Assembly (NCBI RefSeq): GCF_949628265.1
Contig: NC_088787.1
Span: forward strand, 238,501-302,500
Origin: Cloeon dipterum
Taxonomy: Eukaryota > Arthropoda > Insecta > Ephemeroptera > Baetidae
Length of the DNA stretch: 64,000 nt
Direction: 5' to 3'
Each line of letters starts with the position of its first letter. Position 1 is the first letter of the stretch. Under the pieces are notes generated by a model, which had not been told where the DNA came from, did not search any database, and was given only the letters and a program-made list of their open reading frames with translations. Positions 39,498-48,669 of the stretch are shown here, piece by piece. The translations under genes and the position numbers were made by a program.

Positions 39498-41313
39498 ATG
39501 GACCTGCTGGGCCGGCTGATAGAGGTGCAGAACGGGCTGGCGGCCCTGGTGGCCGGGCCAGGGTGTCCGCCGGCCGCGACCTGGGGCCGGCGGCTGGCCG
39601 CGCACCCGGCCGCCTTCGTGGCCTTGGTGCTGGTGCTGTGGGCCGGCGTGCACCGCGCCTTCGCCGCCTGCACGCAGGTGCGCTGAAAGGATCTCACCTT
39701 CGACCCTGAGCGACCTGACGAGACGAGTGTGTTTCAGGCGCTGCTGCTGCGGATGGGCCTGACGCGGGTGCGCGCGGGCCGCGCGGCGGCCGCCGCCTGG
39801 GAGGCGGGCGCGGCCGCCGGCGCCGCGCTGCTCAGCGCCGCGCAGCTCGACGGCCGGCCGTCGGCGGCCTCTGCCGAGTGGCCGCCGGCGCACGTCGCCG
39901 CCTACGTGGCCGTGGTGGCCGCCTGCCAGGCCGAGGCGCTGTGGCGGCGGCCGGACGCGGAGGCCGCCACGCGCCTCCTCGTGCCCGTGGCCGCCCTGGC
40001 CGCCCGCTGGCCCGACCTGGGCTTCGAGTTCTGTCTGCACGCGAGCGGCGTGCAGCTGCTGCGCCAAATTGGCCGCCTCGCGCTCAGCCTGCGCCTGCGC
40101 ACCACCGCTCTCTGCTTCTTCTGCGCCTTCGCCCTCGCCTGGTAACCACCCTGACCCTGACCCTGACCCTGAGCGTATTTCATTTATGATGCTGAGTTAT
40201 CATGTAAAAGCACGGAGGGAAAGTTTGCGAATTTTACCTTTCAAATAAATTAAAAATTGATTTTGAAGCCATTTTTTATTTAATCATGGGCTAGTTCCTG
40301 AATTTTCTGAGAAACTTGCAAATAATGGCTCATTTTTCATTTAGGAAAAATTAAAAAATTAATTATTTATTTATCAAGACGTGAAATTAATTCATTTTCT
40401 TTCGCAAACAAAATAATTAAAAAAACAGGACAAACTCTTAGGGAAAAAAATCATACTTTTGTGAAAATGTGGCAATGAAGCACCAACCAATTCAACGGTT
40501 TAACCCCTGTGACCGCAGGTGCGCGTGCTACTCTTACCTGATGCCAGGGTGGATGCAGAGCGTAGCCGCGGCGCCGCCGGCAGCCGACGACCTGGGGCCC
40601 GGCCTGGTCTTTCTGCTCGCCGCCCTCGTCGCCCACGCCATCGCCGCCTTCCTCCACTCAGTAAGCACCACCTTAATACCTTCCTTCGGACTTCCACACT
40701 TCAAAAGATCTTTTTAAAATAGCACATTGTCGATGTAGCTGTTGATTTAATTAATGGTTTGCTGACCAACAATGTTTATCTTCGCGAATGTTTCCACAAT
40801 CTGCGCTTGTTGTATCATCCGATTTCGTCACGATTTGTTTAAAAATAAAATAAATATTTAATAATATCTTTATTAATAATATCCAAATACAAATTCGTGC
40901 TAAATTGATGGATTAATTAAAAAAATCGTTTCAGCCGGTGGCGTCGTGGGTGCGCGGCGTGGTGGGCGGGTGCTCGGTGTCCGAGTGGCTGGAGGTGAGC
41001 CTCTTCCCGAGCACCGACCTGCGGCTGAGCAGGCTGCAGCAGCGCCTCTGCCGGCCCGAGTATGACTAGTCCTCTTTCTTTCCGAGTTCTCTTTTTATTT
41101 TTTCCTTTGCCGGGCAGAGAGCCGCGGCCGCAGCGCCACAACAATCAGTCCGGGGCCAGGACGCTGTACCAGTTGATGCGCTGTGAGTGTGTCCCTTTGG
41201 TGCCACGAACCCTGACCCCTTTGCACCCGCCAGGTAGGCCGGACGCTGCTGCAGCGCAAGGCGCGCGCCATGCGAGACCGAAATTCACCCTCGACCACCT
41301 CCTAGCCTCGTGA
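39498..41313 (+). CDS. Multi-pass membrane protein, highly diverged TLC (TRAM/LAG1/CLN8)-like
   Basis: Six exons fit by phase: 39498-39677, 39738-40141, 40519-40660, 40935-41059, 41118-41182, and about 41228-41313, giving about 328 residues rich in Ala, Leu and Arg. Hydrophobic segments lie near 33-52, 80-95, 110-125, 178-203 and 225-245. The tract LHASGVQLLRQIGRL (about 160-174), then FCAFALAWCACYSYLMPGWM, then VFLLAALVAHAIAAFLH copies the spacing and character of the second half of the TLC fold, where ceramide synthases have LHD.SD..LE and TRAM has LHY..E....ISRL. The His-His pair of ceramide synthases is missing from the corresponding helix (RLLVPVAALAARW), so catalysis is unlikely. This is an inference from remembered family patterns. 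The last acceptor is ambiguous (CAG/GTAG/GCC). CAG gives a tail ending FTLDHLLAS with stop at 41313; the alternative TAG gives RTLLQRKARAMRDR... with stop at about 41304. Confidence 0.5.
40149..40172. repeat. (CCCTGA)4 microsatellite in intron
   Basis: Four perfect tandem CCCTGA units immediately follow a splice donor. The insect telomere unit is CCTAA/TTAGG, so this is not telomeric. Confidence 0.85.
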
Positions 41314-41532
41314 GCCGCGAGGACAGATCTCGAGAGGGACCGAATAAGCGACGAGGAAACAGACGCTCATCTCCCTTTCCACCAAAGAACGCTGCTCTTT
41401 GCTCGTGATATCTTCGTTATTTCTAGTTCTCTGCAATACACAATTTATTGTTCTTGAAAGGTGTGTGCGCAGCACACATTCCACGAAAAATTACTATTCT
41501 AGAGTTTTAAGATCATTTTGACTTCAAGACAA

Positions 41533-41538
41533 AATAAA
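41533..41538 (+). terminator. Poly(A) signal of the TLC-like gene
   Basis: AATAAA lies about 220 bases after the stop in AT-rich DNA; no earlier AATAAA follows the stop. Confidence 0.4.
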
Positions 41539-41748
41539 TCAGGCAGTTTTTCGCCGTGAGACATGGTTTTTGAACGTATTTGATGTGTATTTATTTTGTT
41601 TTTATAATTTAAAAATATTTTTGTTATAATAAAAAAATTGTTACGCCTATACCACTTGTGCTGCTAAATTTAGAAATTAAAAATTTAATAGAATTTAGTT
41701 AACAGTATAATTATTTATTACTACATGTACCAAACTACCAAAACCACG

Positions 41749-42010
41749 ATTTTTATGATACCATGCGAAGGTTAGGGAAAATTGAGGCTAAATTAAAACT
41801 GCGCATGCGTCAAGTGTCATGTTTTGTAGCAAACCGCAAACCAATCAGATGCGCCGGCTCTCTGGGCCCCCCAGCGAGCACAGAGCAAGCATCACTCTTT
41901 GCCCGCGATGACACTAGATTGTAAAGAAAGGAGAGTAGATACTAGCAGGCGACTATCGCATCAGAGCTAATACTCTACTGCTCCTTAACGTACACTCTAG
42001 TGCTAGAGCT
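41749..42010. repeat. MITE family 1, copy B (right end missing), upstream of SRP receptor gene
   Basis: It starts ATTTTTATGATACCATGCGAAGG and continues AAAATTGAGGCTAAATTAAA and CTGCGCATGCGTCAAGTG, as in the other copies. The interior GGAGAGTAGAT..TAGCAGGCGAC and ACACTCTAG match copies A and C in inverted arrangement. The right terminal repeat is absent after about 42000. The break lies about 250 bp before the SRP receptor start codon. Confidence 0.8.
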
Positions 42011-42113
42011 GTCGTGTGATATTTTTTGGTTCGCACGCGTCTTTGGCGGATTTCTCGTTCATACGGTGGAGGGGCGTGGCCGTAGGTGCGTCACGTGGTC
42101 TGCCAACTGGAAC

Positions 42114-42136
42114 AACACACACGCACACACACACAG
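42114..42136. repeat. CA microsatellite in the SRP receptor 5' region
   Basis: ACACACACGCACACACACACA-type run, about 23 bp and 120 bp upstream of the SRP receptor start codon, probably in the 5' UTR or promoter. Confidence 0.8.
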
Positions 42137-42258
42137 AGTTTGACACACAAACAGACTGTCGACTGGTGCAGTGCCGTGCAAGCAGCTGTTGCGACGTTGC
42201 GACTGCGGGCTCTCTTTCTCTCGCCACTCTTTTTGTTTTGCGTTTTTAATCGAACGAC

Positions 42259-45200
42259 ATGCTCGACTTCTTCAGCATCTTCGGCAAGGGCGGCATCGTG
42301 CTGTGGTGCTTCCAGAGCACCGGCCACATCTTCACGCCGTCGGTGAACGCGCTCATCCGCACCGTCATCCTGCAGGTGGGCCACATTTGCATTCCGACCA
42401 ATACGTATGTATATTTATTTTTATGTTTACGGCGTGGAATGGGACAGGAACGAGGCGGCGGCAGCAACAGCTTCGACCACGAGTCGCTGACCCTCAAGTA
42501 CAAGCTGGACAACGAGTTCGACCTGGTGTTCGTGGTGGCGTTCCAGAAGATCCTGCAGCTGTCGTACGTGGACAAGCTGCTGGACGACGTGCAGCTCGAG
42601 TTCCGCGACCTCTACCGCCAGCAGCTGCAGGGCCTCAGGCCGGGCCTCGAGTTTCGCCGGCCGTTCGAGCGCGTGCTGGCCGCAGCCGAGGAATGGGGCC
42701 GTCGCCAGGACAACCAGCCCAGGCAGATGCGCTCCTTCGAGCAGTCGCACAAGTCCAAGAAGACCGTCTCCTCCATGATCGAGCGACCGCACGAGCAGAA
42801 AAATCAGAAAACCGGTAACGCTCGCACCGACAACAAGAAAATCCCGCGAAAACAACTAACCAAAATATTTATTATTTTTCCTGAACTAGTAAATTTTTAA
42901 GTAACTAGTAAATCGGTATCCAGCAAGCACTGAAATTGACCTTTTTTGTATTATATTTTACATGAAATTTAAAAATTAGCAGGGATTAATAAAAAATAAC
43001 ACGCATTACCAAAACAAATCGCTTTGGTTGAAGGAACTAACAAAGGTTGGTGTTTGGCTGCTTTTAGGCAAGGCTGGAAAAATAAATAAGGAGCAGGAGC
43101 AGGGTAACGCCATTCTTTTAAATTGAGAAAAGACGAGTGGTAACGCCGGGCGCGTGTAATTTTTTAGTAGAGAAGGAGTCTGCGGCGAAGGAGAGCCCGC
43201 CGGCCACGCCGGCCGCCCCCGCCAGCCCCAGGAACGGCAGCGGCGCCGGCGAGCTGGACGAGGAGACGATGGCCCTCAACCGAATGCGCCTCGCCCAGCG
43301 CCTCGGCTCGCCGAACGCCAGCAAGAAAAAGGCCGCCGCCGCCGACAAACAGTATGCACTTCTTCTAATTTTTATTCCTGTCCGAATTGGGTCTCGCAAC
43401 AGATTGACGACTCAGCATTAAATCCTGCTGTTTGTCCTTAAATAAATCTTAATAAATCTGTTGAAAAATTTGTGAATTTTCCAACGTCATAACTCGTTTA
43501 TGTGTCACTATAGTGTTTATCAAAAAATTCGGCAGAGATCAGAAAGTTGTAGATAATTATTTTCGAAAGCTGAAATGATTTTGTGCGAACAGGAAGAGTC
43601 CGAAGGCGAAGAAGACGGGCAAGGCGCCGACGCAATGGGACCTGGGCGGCACCAACAAGGACGTGGCCAACCTGGAGCGGACCAAGGACAAGGACGGCGT
43701 CCGCCAGGACACCTACGACTCCAAGGTGCGGCCCTTTGGCGTCCAAAATCAGCCCTGATTGAAATTAATCTCCTGTTTTCGCAGCTGGTGGGCCAAATGG
43801 TGGGCGGCATCAAGGACCTGGAGGTGGACAGCAGCGACGATGACGGCGACGAGCAGGACGAGGAGCGGCAGGTGCGCCTCGCCAGGACCAAGGAATCGGG
43901 CCTGCTCTCCATGTTCAAGTGAGTTTTCGGTTCGCAAACGCACGCCCACGCTTAAATAAAATAAATTCAGGGGCCTGGTGGGCAACAAGAGCCTGAGCCG
44001 CGAGACGATGCAGCCGGCGCTGGACAAAATGTGCGACCTGCTGATCGCCAAGAACGTCGCCGCCGACATCGCCAAGAAGCTGTGCGAGTCGGTCGCCACC
44101 AAACTCGATGGAAAGGTCAGTAAATAATTTGAACGGGGCGGTGAGATTTATTTGGCGAAAAAGAGAATGGCGGCCGTGGCGGCAAAGAAGCACGGCCACG
44201 CGAAGCCAACGCCGCCGGGCCGCTGCGTCAGGGTCAGGGTGCCCGCCTGCTGCTCCACCGCCTCCACCTCGGTCCGCAGGGCGACCAGCTGCTGCTGCAG
44301 CGCCGCCAACTTGTCCCTTCGCCCGCTGATTTCCTAGCCAAAATATTAATCAATTGCCGAGGCGACCGCTGATCGCTCACCTTTCCGTCGACCACTCTCA
44401 AATTCTCCGCGTTCTGCTCCATTTTTCTGCAACAATCCACTTGGTCAAGTTGTAAAGAATTATTTTTTTACATTGCTAGATTATTGTCTTAATCTTTGTT
44501 GATTCTTTTAATCCACTGTTGCAAATAATAATTTTTACAAGCGTGTCAGCCTTATCGCGCCGTTTAAATAGACAATAATGTGCTCTGACGGACAATTGTG
44601 TTTTCTCTTATTTTTTATGGCCTGCTGTGTGTATTGTTGGTTGTGTCTCCCGAGAATTGTCTCGCAATAACCAAAAAAAAATAAGAAATAAAAACCCCCT
44701 GTAAACTAGTATTAAAGGTCATGCTGTAAATTGTGTGTGTGTTGGCAGGTCATCGGGACGTTCGAGGGCGTGGCGTCGGTGGTGAAGACGACGCTGACCG
44801 AGTCGCTGATGCAGATTCTGTCGCCGCGGCGGCGCGTGGACATTCTGCGCGACGCGCTCGAGTCGCAGCGCAAGGGCCGGCCCTTCGTGATGACCTTCTG
44901 CGGCGTCAACGGCGTCGGCAAGTCGACCAACCTGGCCAAGGTGCGTGCCCGCCCGCCCTGACGCGACCCTGAGCATGCTAACCGGCCCGAATCGTGTTTC
45001 AGATCTGCTTCTGGCTGATCGAGAACGACCTGCGCGTGCTGGTCGCCGCCTGCGACACCTTCCGCGCCGGCGCCGTCGAGCAGCTGCGCACGCACGTGCG
45101 CCATCTCAACAATTTGCACCCTGCCGAGCGACACAACGGCCGCGAGATGGTCCAGCTCTACGAGAAGGGATACGGTGAGCCCCAATCTCGCTTTCCGATA

Positions 45201-46219
45201 CCATGAGAAAGCTAAAAACAAAATTCCTCGCTGCCCCGAAATGAATCGCGACTGCTGTTTCGAAGCGTCAAACTGGTCTAAACAATTTTTTCTCTTGTAT
45301 CGCAGGCAAGGACGCGGCGGGCATCGCGATGGAGGCGATCAACTTCGCGCGGGAGGCGCGGCTGGACGTGGTGCTGGTGGACACGGCCGGACGCATGCAG
45401 GACAACGAGCCGCTGATGCGCGCGCTGGCCAAGGTGAATAGACTGCGCATGCGTCAAGTGTCGTGTTTTGTAGAAAAGCAACGCTTTCTGGGCCCCCTAG
45501 CGAGCATCACCGTAAAAAGAGTAGTTTTAAGAGGAGTGAAACCTAAGGAGTAGTAGAGTATCGGCATCGTGATGCCATTGTCGCCTGCTAGATTCTAAGA
45601 TTCTACTCTCCTTTCCTTACACTCTAGTCTATTGATGCTCGCTAGGGGGCCTAGAAAGCCGGCATCTGATTGGTCGCCTTGGTGCTTTGCTACAAAACAG
45701 GACACTTGACGCATGCGCAGTTTAAATTTAGCCTCAATTTTCCCTAATATTCGCATTCTATCATAAAAATTGGCGTTTTTTACAAACGCAATGGCTCTGA
45801 ATGCAATTTCTTAATTAAATTTCTGGCAATTCGCAGCTGATCAAGGTGAACGACCCCGACCTGGTGCTGTTCGTCGGCGAGGCGCTCGTCGGCAACGAGG
45901 CCGTCGACCAGCTCGTCAAATTCAACCAGGCCATGGCAGACTACTCGGCTGCCGAGCACCCGCACCTCATCGACGGAATCGTCCTCACCAAGTTTGACAC
46001 CATCGACGACAAGGTCTCGCTTCATTTTTCATTTGATCCCAATTCTGGGTAGAAAAAATTGATTTGAACGAATTGCCTTGACTTTGTCGACAGGTGGGCG
46101 CCGCCATCTCGATGACGTACATCACGGGGCAGCCGATCGTGTTCGTGGGCACGGGCCAAACCTACACTGATCTCAAGTCGCTGAACGCCAAGGCGGTGGT
46201 GCACGCGCTCATGAAGTGA
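42259..46219 (+). CDS. SRPRA: Signal recognition particle receptor alpha subunit
   Basis: The GTPase docks SRP-ribosome complexes at the ER membrane through its beta partner. Eleven exons: 42259-42375, 42448-42814, 43168-43351, 43593-43725, 43785-43918, 43971-44115, 44749-44940, 45003-45174, 45306-45433, 45837-46013, 46094-46219, all in phase, 624 residues, close to the animal norm. The N-terminal SRX domain opens [18 protein letters not shown] and includes [18 protein letters not shown] charged linker follows with QWDLGG and a [12 protein letters not shown] acid patch, then the N domain. The G domain has GVNGVGKS (about 412), [14 protein letters not shown] (about 442), DTAGRMQDN (about 507), TKFD (about 575), and the closing [20 protein letters not shown] region. 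All catalytic motifs are intact. Exon 3 begins at a TAGTAG tandem acceptor. Intron 6 contains an antisense gene, and intron 9 is mostly a MITE. Confidence 0.98.
44147..44152 (-). terminator. Poly(A) signal overlapping the stop of the nested gene
   Basis: The minus strand reads GCCAAATAAATC, so AATAAA includes the TAA stop codon. Cleavage 15-30 bases on would fall at or inside the 3' end of SRP receptor exon 43971-44115. Confidence 0.5.
44148..44422 (-). CDS. Small tail-anchored coiled-coil protein nested in SRP receptor intron
   Basis: Two exons on the opposite strand: 44381-44422 (14 codons, [14 protein letters not shown], donor GTGAGC) and 44148-44333 (acceptor TTTTGGCTAG), giving 75 residues. 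Residues about 15-50 form a heptad-like helix ([23 protein letters not shown]). A linker [10 protein letters not shown] follows, then one hydrophobic segment [18 protein letters not shown] ending two residues before the stop. This is the layout of a C-tail-anchored membrane protein. It is GC-rich like true exons here, has matching splice phases and an AATAAA overlapping the stop. I do not recognise the family; small CCDC- or SMIM-type ER proteins are similar in layout. Its 3' end must lie within about 30 bases of SRP receptor exon 6. Confidence 0.7.
45437..45770. repeat. MITE family 1, copy C, filling an SRP receptor intron
   Basis: It starts GACTGCGCATGCGTCAAGTG just after the splice donor GTGAAT and ends TTGACGCATGCGCAG..GCCTCAATTTTCCC..TCATAAAAAT. 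The interior matches copy A closely (GGAGTAGTAGAGTATCGGC, TTCTACTCTCCTTTCC, AGCCGGCATCTGATTGGTCG). The outer part of the left terminal repeat is missing at the exon edge. It makes up 334 of the 403 intron bases. Confidence 0.85.
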
Positions 46220-46269
46220 CCTTTTCTACCCTTGTTCATCGCCTTTACTTTTTTGTTACTCGTTGAACC

Positions 46270-46275
46270 AATAAA
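46270..46275 (+). terminator. Poly(A) signal of the SRP receptor gene
   Basis: AATAAA lies 51 bases after the stop codon in a short T-rich 3' UTR. Confidence 0.7.
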
Positions 46276-47351
46276 CACGCATCGTTGATTCCATATTCTT
46301 GAAGACGCCACCTGTGTTGATTATTTTTCGTCCCAAATATGAATAGATATATTCGCATGCAAACGGAAAGGAGCGTTTTAATCGAAAGTGAGAAGGAAGT
46401 GCGCGGCCGGTTTTTTTCGCGCTTTGCCAAAGTAAAAGTCGTCGAAACAATGCGGAGGCGCGAATCGACGAGGAATCCTCGGCTTCAGCAGCAAGTCTTG
46501 CGACAGCACCCGCGGCAATTTTAATTGTTGCACTGCACACGCTGACGCACACGTGAACCGCTTGCAGCAGCCACTCCTTTCCCGTTGCTCTCCATTTTTT
46601 GGCGCTGCAAGTCACCCAAAAAGCGCATTTTTTTCTTTTCACACTCGGACACAGAAAACGCTGATCTGTCGTCGGCCGCGCATTGTTGATTGTTGATTGT
46701 GCAACAATGCGTCGCGTGCATTCTGCATTCGCTTCGGTTGCGTAACGCCGGTTCCTGCGTGGCCGCGGGCGCTGCCATTCTTGTCCTCGTTGTTGCAGCT
46801 TTCTTGACCTGCCGCCGCCGCCGCCGCCGCCGCCGCTCGATCGAACGGACGAATCGTCGAGAAGCCGGATTGGAAATAAAAAAGCGGCCGCCGCTATGCA
46901 ACCGCCGATTAGCAAAAGTCGCACGCGCAGCAATTTGATTGCGCAACGCGCGCGACACTAATTATTTTGCGTGTGTAATTAGGCAGAAAAGAGTTTTATT
47001 GTCTTTGGCGCGCGCATCTCAGGTTTCCAAACAATGAGAAAAGCCATCGGAAAATCCAGCTGGGACAAGGCCGCGCACTTAATTAACCGTTTTACAACAA
47101 AATCAGCAACGATTAAACTGTCCTCATTCCGCATGCTCATTTTTTCCTCCAAATTGAAAAAGCCTGTTTTTTTAGTTGCTTTCTCCCGAAATTTGTTAGA
47201 CACGCGGAAATCGCGGATTTCTTTTTGCTGCGAATTCTCTCGCTTAAGGAGACTGAACAAGACATTTCCTTTCAAGTGTTTCCTGCAGAGAGCCAAAGTT
47301 CAAACACAGGCTCACGCGTGTGCGTCGAAAAAGAACATTCGGCCCCGGCCG
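46276..47351. other. Spacer between SRP receptor and the first cuticle-type gene
   Basis: Contains a CCG/GCC run at about 46810-46836 and scattered open frames with no splice context or family. The part from 47150 to 47350 should be upstream control DNA of the next gene. No gene is called. Confidence 0.4.
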
Positions 47352-47418
47352 CGTGTGTGTGTGTGTGTGTGTGTGTGCGAGAGAGAGAGGGAGAGCGAAA
47401 GGAGCGAGCGACTATAAA
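47352..47418 (+). promoter_or_regulatory. GT/GA tract and TATA box of cuticle-type gene 1
   Basis: A (GT)13 run at 47352-47377 passes into GAGAGAGAGGGAGAGCG and then TATAAAA at 47413, 57 bases before the start codon. GA runs of this kind bind GAGA factor in flies; binding here is inference. Confidence 0.7.
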
Positions 47419-47469
47419 ACCAGAATTGGTCCGCCAGGCACCCATTCCTGCGCCGAACACAAAGCCCAC

Positions 47470-48510
47470 ATGTCACACAAGGTGAGTGCCACTCGCGAAA
47501 AAAATATTGCAATTTTCTCAATTTCTTAACTCCCGAAGAAAATCAGTTTTAATTTCCTTGCCCTGACGCATTCAAATTCACGAGAAATTAATTGAGCAAC
47601 AGGGGTATTCTACACATTTTTAAAGAAAGAGAATGTCCTCTGGATGCAATTTTTATTGCCTTTAATTTGTCTCTAGAAATCGCAATTATAAAAATTCGCT
47701 GGTCACTTTTATTCTAGTATTAATAATTTTTTATTTGATTTGGTTTGTACAAAATAAAATTTAAAAATATTTTCTCCTTTGTTGCAGAAGCAAACGAGCC
47801 TGTTTTTGGCCGTGGCCTGCCTGGCGGCCGCTGCGGCGGCGGCCGAAGGCCCCAAGAAGCGGACGATCGTGTCGACGCCGACGGGCTACCAGTCGGCGGC
47901 CAGCAGCTACCCACAGGCGGCCATAAACTACCCGCAGGCGGCCATAAACTACCCACAGGCGGCCAGCTACTCGCCGGCGGCCAGCGGCTTCTACGCGTCA
48001 GGCTTCCCGCAGGCGGCCAGCGCGTTCCAGACGAGCTACCCGCAGGCGTTCGGACAGGCGGCCAGCGCGTACGCGTTCAACCCGTCGCAGGCGGCCGGAG
48101 GCTACAACCTGGGCTTCCCCGCGCAGGCGTACTCGTCGTACCCGTACCTTCAGGGCTTCCAGGGCGCCTTCCAGCCGTTCGAGGCCCAGAAGAGCTTCGC
48201 GCAGGCTCCGGCTTACGGCTTTCGGCAGTCGTCGGCCGCCTACCTGAGGCCGGCGGCCGCGCAGCAGTCGCTGCAGGGCTACGCGGGCGACCTGGCCGCC
48301 TACTCGGGCTCGGCCGGCCTCAACGCGGCCTCCGCCTACTCGCTGCAGCCGCAGTTCCAGCCGCAGCCGCGCATCCAGCCGCAGCAGTTCCAGCCGCAGG
48401 CGGCCAGGGTGGGCCCGGCCACGTTCGGCACGCACGGCGGCGGCCGGCAGGCCACGGCCGCCTCCAACCAGGTCAACAACGGCGGCTACGGCTTCGTCAG
48501 GCCCTACTAA
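47470..48510 (+). CDS. Secreted low-complexity cuticle-type protein 1 (YPQAA repeats)
   Basis: Two exons: 47470-47481 (MSHK) and 47788-48510, joined in phase 0, 244 residues. The signal peptide spans the junction (KKQTSLFLAVACLAAAAAAA), followed by EGPKKRTIVS with a tribasic KKR. The body is built on tandem YPQAA(I/S)NYPQAA and SAYSLQPQFQPQPRIQPQQ-type units rich in Ala, Gln, Ser and Tyr, ending NGGYGFVRPY. There is no Rebers-Riddiford chitin-binding consensus and no Cys in the predicted mature chain. Tyr- and Gln-rich repeats suit crosslinked cuticle or other extracellular matrix (inference). The start was chosen because TATA (47413), a correctly placed ATG and a GTGAGT donor make the signal peptide complete. 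Confidence 0.8.
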
Positions 48511-48515
48511 ATAAA
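48510..48515 (+). terminator. First poly(A) signal of cuticle-type gene 1
   Basis: AATAAA overlaps the stop codon. A second AATAAA at 48654-48659 would give a 145-base 3' UTR and is the likelier main site. Confidence 0.45.
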
Positions 48516-48669
48516 ACCACAGCAGCGAATTAAATTAAAAATAAAAAAAAATCACGCCCATCGATCCATCGTCACCGCAATGCCGACTGCTCTAATTTAG
48601 ATTTAGTTTTTATTTAAATTTCCTGTACATAATATGTCAGAGTGAGGAAGATGAATAAAGAAATAAATC

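Noticed and set aside
40149-40172. (CCCTGA)4 as an internal telomere repeat
   Set aside because: The arthropod telomere unit is TTAGG/CCTAA; CCCTGA does not match, and four units is microsatellite scale.
42003-42250. Upstream open frames before the SRP receptor start
   Set aside because: They lie in the CA-repeat leader and MITE remnant. The ATG at 42259 gives the complete conserved SRX N terminus.
46256-46958. Long minus-strand open frames after the SRP receptor gene
   Set aside because: Composition of spacer DNA, no splice partners, and overlapping frames of equal quality; probably chance.
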